Assembly: GCF_035582795.1 (NCBI RefSeq)
Contig: NC_134373.1
Location: 24,708,501 to 24,772,500 of the forward strand
Reading direction: 5' to 3'
Source of the DNA: Mycteria americana
Taxonomy: Eukaryota > Chordata > Aves > Ciconiiformes > Ciconiidae
Length of the DNA: 64,000 bases
This document shows positions 61,701 to 64,000 of the stretch, in pieces (the first letter of the stretch is position 1; every line of letters starts with the position of its first letter). The notes under the pieces were generated by a model. That model saw nothing but the letters and a program-made list of their open reading frames with translations. It searched no databases and was not told the DNA's origin. The position numbers and the translations under genes were made by a program.

Positions 61701-64000
61701 TATCAAGAATTCTGAAGACAGAACACAATGAAGATAGTTTCCTATCTTCCTAGGTCTAATAGTCTATGATGTTTTTATACAATAGTCCTTGTATCTGACA
61801 ATTTTAGGAGTTGCTTTGTTTTTCATTTAAAGCACAAAGTAGTTAAAATATTACACTGATGTTGCTAACAAATGCTTATAGCTTCAAAAGGCATAATTTT
61901 CTAAGAAAGTGATGTTTCTGGTGCTGGTTTCTTAACCACATGTCCATTTATTTTGTTGAAATTTAGAGATACCCAAGGCCTGCAAGCATTTCTTGCAAGA
62001 ACTGTCTTTTGGTAACTAATTTACTAGAAAGAAACAAACCAGCCCAGACAGAGTAAAACCTTTTTTTGTCTCATCTCACATCACCTAGGCCTTTTGACAG
62101 ATTTAGAAAAGTTCAATTATTTTCTTTTTAGTCGTTGTGCATTTGTTTTTATCTTCTACTTTTGGTGAACCAGAAGGAAAACTCACAAAACACTTTGTCT
62201 GAGGGTCTCTTAAAAAAACACAGCAATTTGAATAAGTTTCAAAGATTTTTTTTTTTTCCTCCATTATTTTCCACACCAAAGCTAGCCACAGAATCCTCTG
62301 AAGTTTATTAAAATCAAAGGAGTTGTTCAGGATTTATTCTGACATAGTTGAACATAGAATTTGGCCTGTAATGTATAATTTATTTACTGAGGCACCTACT
62401 CTTGCAGAATTTGCAGGGGCTTTTAGTGTAGCATTTATTTCCCGTTTTGTATTCATTATGTCTTCTTGTTGGTATGATGTAAGAGCATTGACTGCAAGAG
62501 ATCTTACTTGAACCCCTGTTATTGCTGCCTATACTGATAAGAAATACTTTCTTGTCTTTAGGTATATGTATATCAGAATAATATCTATTTGAAACGAAGT
62601 CCAAGAGAGGCACCAATTAAAATAACTAGTGATGGAAAACAGAATGAAATATTTAATGGGATTCCTGATTGGGTCTATGAAGGTAAGTAAATCTTGAAGG
62701 GCAACAACTAACATGTTAAAAGCTTTCTTTAGATTACCAGATTCTCTCAATCCCTTCTAAAATATCTGTGATGATACATTATTTTTAGAGCCCTAAGGGT
62801 TACTTCATTTCCATATTTTATTTGCCATACAATGACTGCATTTTGTATTCATAGTGTGTAACCAAAATCCTGAGTCTTTTGTTACTGAAACTATATCAGA
62901 ACTTTACAAATTGGGCTTCCTTCTGCTGCACAGGCAGTGGCTGGGAGTTAAGGTTTAATAGAAGTTTTAATTTTGGTGAAAATTTGGCACTTCAGTGCAT
63001 CAAAAAAATAAAAAAAAATAAACACGTGCACAGGAAAAACCCAACTGAGTTAAATAGGATCTGTGTGCCTGTTTTGAGAGTTCTGAAGGCCTTTCAGAAT
63101 TGAGATGTATTGCAATATGTTTGGTGTTATTTAGTATAACTCTCTTTACATGTCTAGGTTGCTAAGAGTACAATGCTAAAATAGATTAGAAGATAGATAG
63201 ATTACAATGATAAACTATTATGAATTTTTTTTTTTTCCTCAGAGGAAATGCTAGCGACAAAATATGCACTGTGGTGGTCTCCAAGTGGAAAATATTTAGC
63301 ATACGTACAATTTAATGATTCTGACATACCAGTTATTGAATATTCATATTTTGGTGAGGACCAGTACCCTAGAAAAATAATTATCCCATACCCAAAGGTA
63401 TGTTTTCTCATTCTTTTGACTTACTTTCTGTTGACTTACTTTCTGTTGAACAATGATTTATGACAATGATAAAATTAACTGTGCTTAAAAACTGGTTGTA
63501 TTACAGTGGTTAAATCCATTCTGGCCTAAATTAATGAAAGAAAACAAACTTAGGCCAAGTTCTGAACAGGTATAGGTACATTCAAAAGTGTAGATATTTA
63601 ATAATACCAGTGAAATAAATGGAATTACTCATGTAAGTAAAAAGCATGCTCAAAAGTACATGCTTGCATGATCAAGCCTTGCTTTTTTCAATTGAGTTTA
63701 CTTATTGTGATGTAACTATGCAGTTGTTATTTTTCATCACAGTAAATGAATTATGAGACATTTTTCATTTTGAAAAATAAAAGCTATGACAGCTTTAGTT
63801 AATCTGCACACTTCATAGTGCTTTTTGATCTCAAGGGGCTTTGGATTTTAACTGCTTTCAAGTGCCAGATCTAAGGCAAAAAGGTTTTGGGTTGGCATTT
63901 CTTCAGCATGTGTTAGAGAGCTCTTCTGATTCTTGTCATGTTCCTATGATTGCAAATGATCATGTTAATGTATCTGAAGAAGTTACTCACCTGTCAGCTG
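49499..64000 (+). CDS. FAP: FAP, fibroblast activation protein alpha (exons 1-9, 3' part beyond window)
   Basis: FAP is a type II membrane serine protease of the DPP4 family; it cleaves after proline and digests denatured collagen on activated fibroblasts. Nine exons here encode about 253 residues: a two-residue cytoplasmic tail start, a hydrophobic anchor (about residues 7-27, IIFGVVIWLLLSLLLLCIVLL split as 13 + 8 residues), then the first blades of the beta-propeller. Sequons Asn-Ser-Thr (exon 4) and Asn-Ala-Ser (exon 5) match known glycosylation positions. The Glu-Glu pair that holds the substrate N-terminus is present where exons 8 and 9 join (Tyr-Glu-Glu-Glu-Met). All phases agree and all splice sites are GT/AG. 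The catalytic Ser, Asp and His lie outside the window. DPP4 is less likely: the N-terminus and 5' UTR match FAP as I recall it. Confidence 0.93.
49981..50065 (+). CDS. FAP: FAP exon 2 (membrane anchor)
   Basis: 85 bp, phase 0 to 1, CCTGCAG acceptor and GTAAGG donor. Encodes TRLKIIFGVVIW..., ending CIVLLPSR, against TWVKIVFGVA...CIVLRPSR in human FAP. Confidence 0.92.
50066..57481 (+). other. FAP: FAP intron 2, no other gene seen
   Basis: 7.4 kb of AT-rich intron. Holds a 17-bp triplicate repeat (51,687) and an AT-rich ATACATATAAA cluster near 54,390-54,450; nothing else was recognised. Confidence 0.6.
51687..51737 (+). repeat. Three tandem copies of a 17-bp unit
   Basis: ACACAGTTATGTTGAAC three times head to tail; the first copy has AA for AG. 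Confidence 0.95.
57482..57577 (+). CDS. FAP: FAP exon 3
   Basis: 96 bp, phase 1 to 1. Encodes VNTDDGPRALTLDDYLNGNF and YKTFFPYWVSG, like human RALTLKDILNGTFSYKTFFP. Start of the propeller. Confidence 0.93.
59251..59345 (+). CDS. FAP: FAP exon 4
   Basis: 95 bp, phase 1 to 0. Encodes DNEYLHQSAEDDIILYNVEM..., ending TNSTM, which contains an Asn-Ser-Thr sequon. Donor GTACGT. Confidence 0.93.
59493..59567 (+). CDS. FAP: FAP exon 5
   Basis: 75 bp, phase 0. Encodes KQVNASNYVLSSDKYF and ALESNYSK, with an Asn-Ala-Ser sequon as in human FAP. Confidence 0.93.
59761..59813 (+). CDS. FAP: FAP exon 6
   Basis: 53 bp, phase 0 to 2. Encodes LWRYSYTASYHIYDL, the family's conserved RYSYTA(S/T)Y segment. Donor GTAAGG. 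Confidence 0.93.
60870..60942 (+). CDS. FAP: FAP exon 7
   Basis: 73 bp, phase 2 to 0, T-tract acceptor and GTCAGT donor. Encodes GFVTENQLPHKIQYMSWSPV then GHKL. The open frame runs on through both flanking introns (60,670-61,212), which is unusual for this AT-rich DNA. Confidence 0.93.
62562..62682 (+). CDS. FAP: FAP exon 8
   Basis: 121 bp, phase 0 to 1. Encodes VYVYQNNIYLKRSPREAP... to NEIFNGIPDWVYE, conserved with FAP/DPP4. Good TTTAG and GTAAGT sites. Confidence 0.93.
63243..63397 (+). CDS. FAP: FAP exon 9
   Basis: 155 bp, phase 1 to 0. Encodes EEMLATKYALWWSPSGKYLA..., ending IPYPK. The first residues complete the Glu-Glu substrate-binding motif. Donor GTATGT; intron 9 runs to the window end. 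Confidence 0.94.

Overview
The window is nuclear DNA from a vertebrate, almost certainly a bird. It is AT-rich, with small exons bounded by GT/AG sites, CpG islands, CR1 LINE fragments and solo LTRs of a type common in birds. The gene order GCA - IFIH1 - FAP matches the conserved vertebrate block, and the exons resemble avian orthologues as I remember them. I cannot name the species.

Layout. 1-8,080: no gene recognised. 8,080-10,392 (minus strand): exons 2-4 of GCA (grancalcin), apparently decayed, with a possible exon 1 relic at 12.7 kb. 11.9-15.5 kb: two solo LTRs and a CR1 fragment around a CpG island at 12.7-13.6 kb. 16.1-16.9 kb: CpG island with exon 1 of IFIH1 (MDA5). 16,424-43,286 (plus strand): all 16 exons of IFIH1 in order, but carrying several frameshifts, two CGA-to-TGA nonsense changes, four lost splice dinucleotides and altered helicase and zinc-site residues. 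44.0-49.5 kb: intergenic DNA with GC-rich blocks, a CTCF-like motif and a C/G-rich tandem repeat. 49.5 kb to the end (plus strand): first nine exons of FAP, all in frame with good splice sites; the window stops in intron 9.

Main result. MDA5, the cytosolic sensor of long double-stranded RNA, is a unitary pseudogene here. It sits at its ancestral position with its introns, so it is not a retrocopy. The adjacent FAP exons show no damage in the same sequence, which argues against assembly error. Its divergent neighbour GCA also appears decayed (less certain). If no second IFIH1 copy exists, this animal lacks MDA5 and would depend on RIG-I, LGP2 and endosomal sensors.

Comparisons with human and chicken proteins are from memory. 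No alignment or database search was run.
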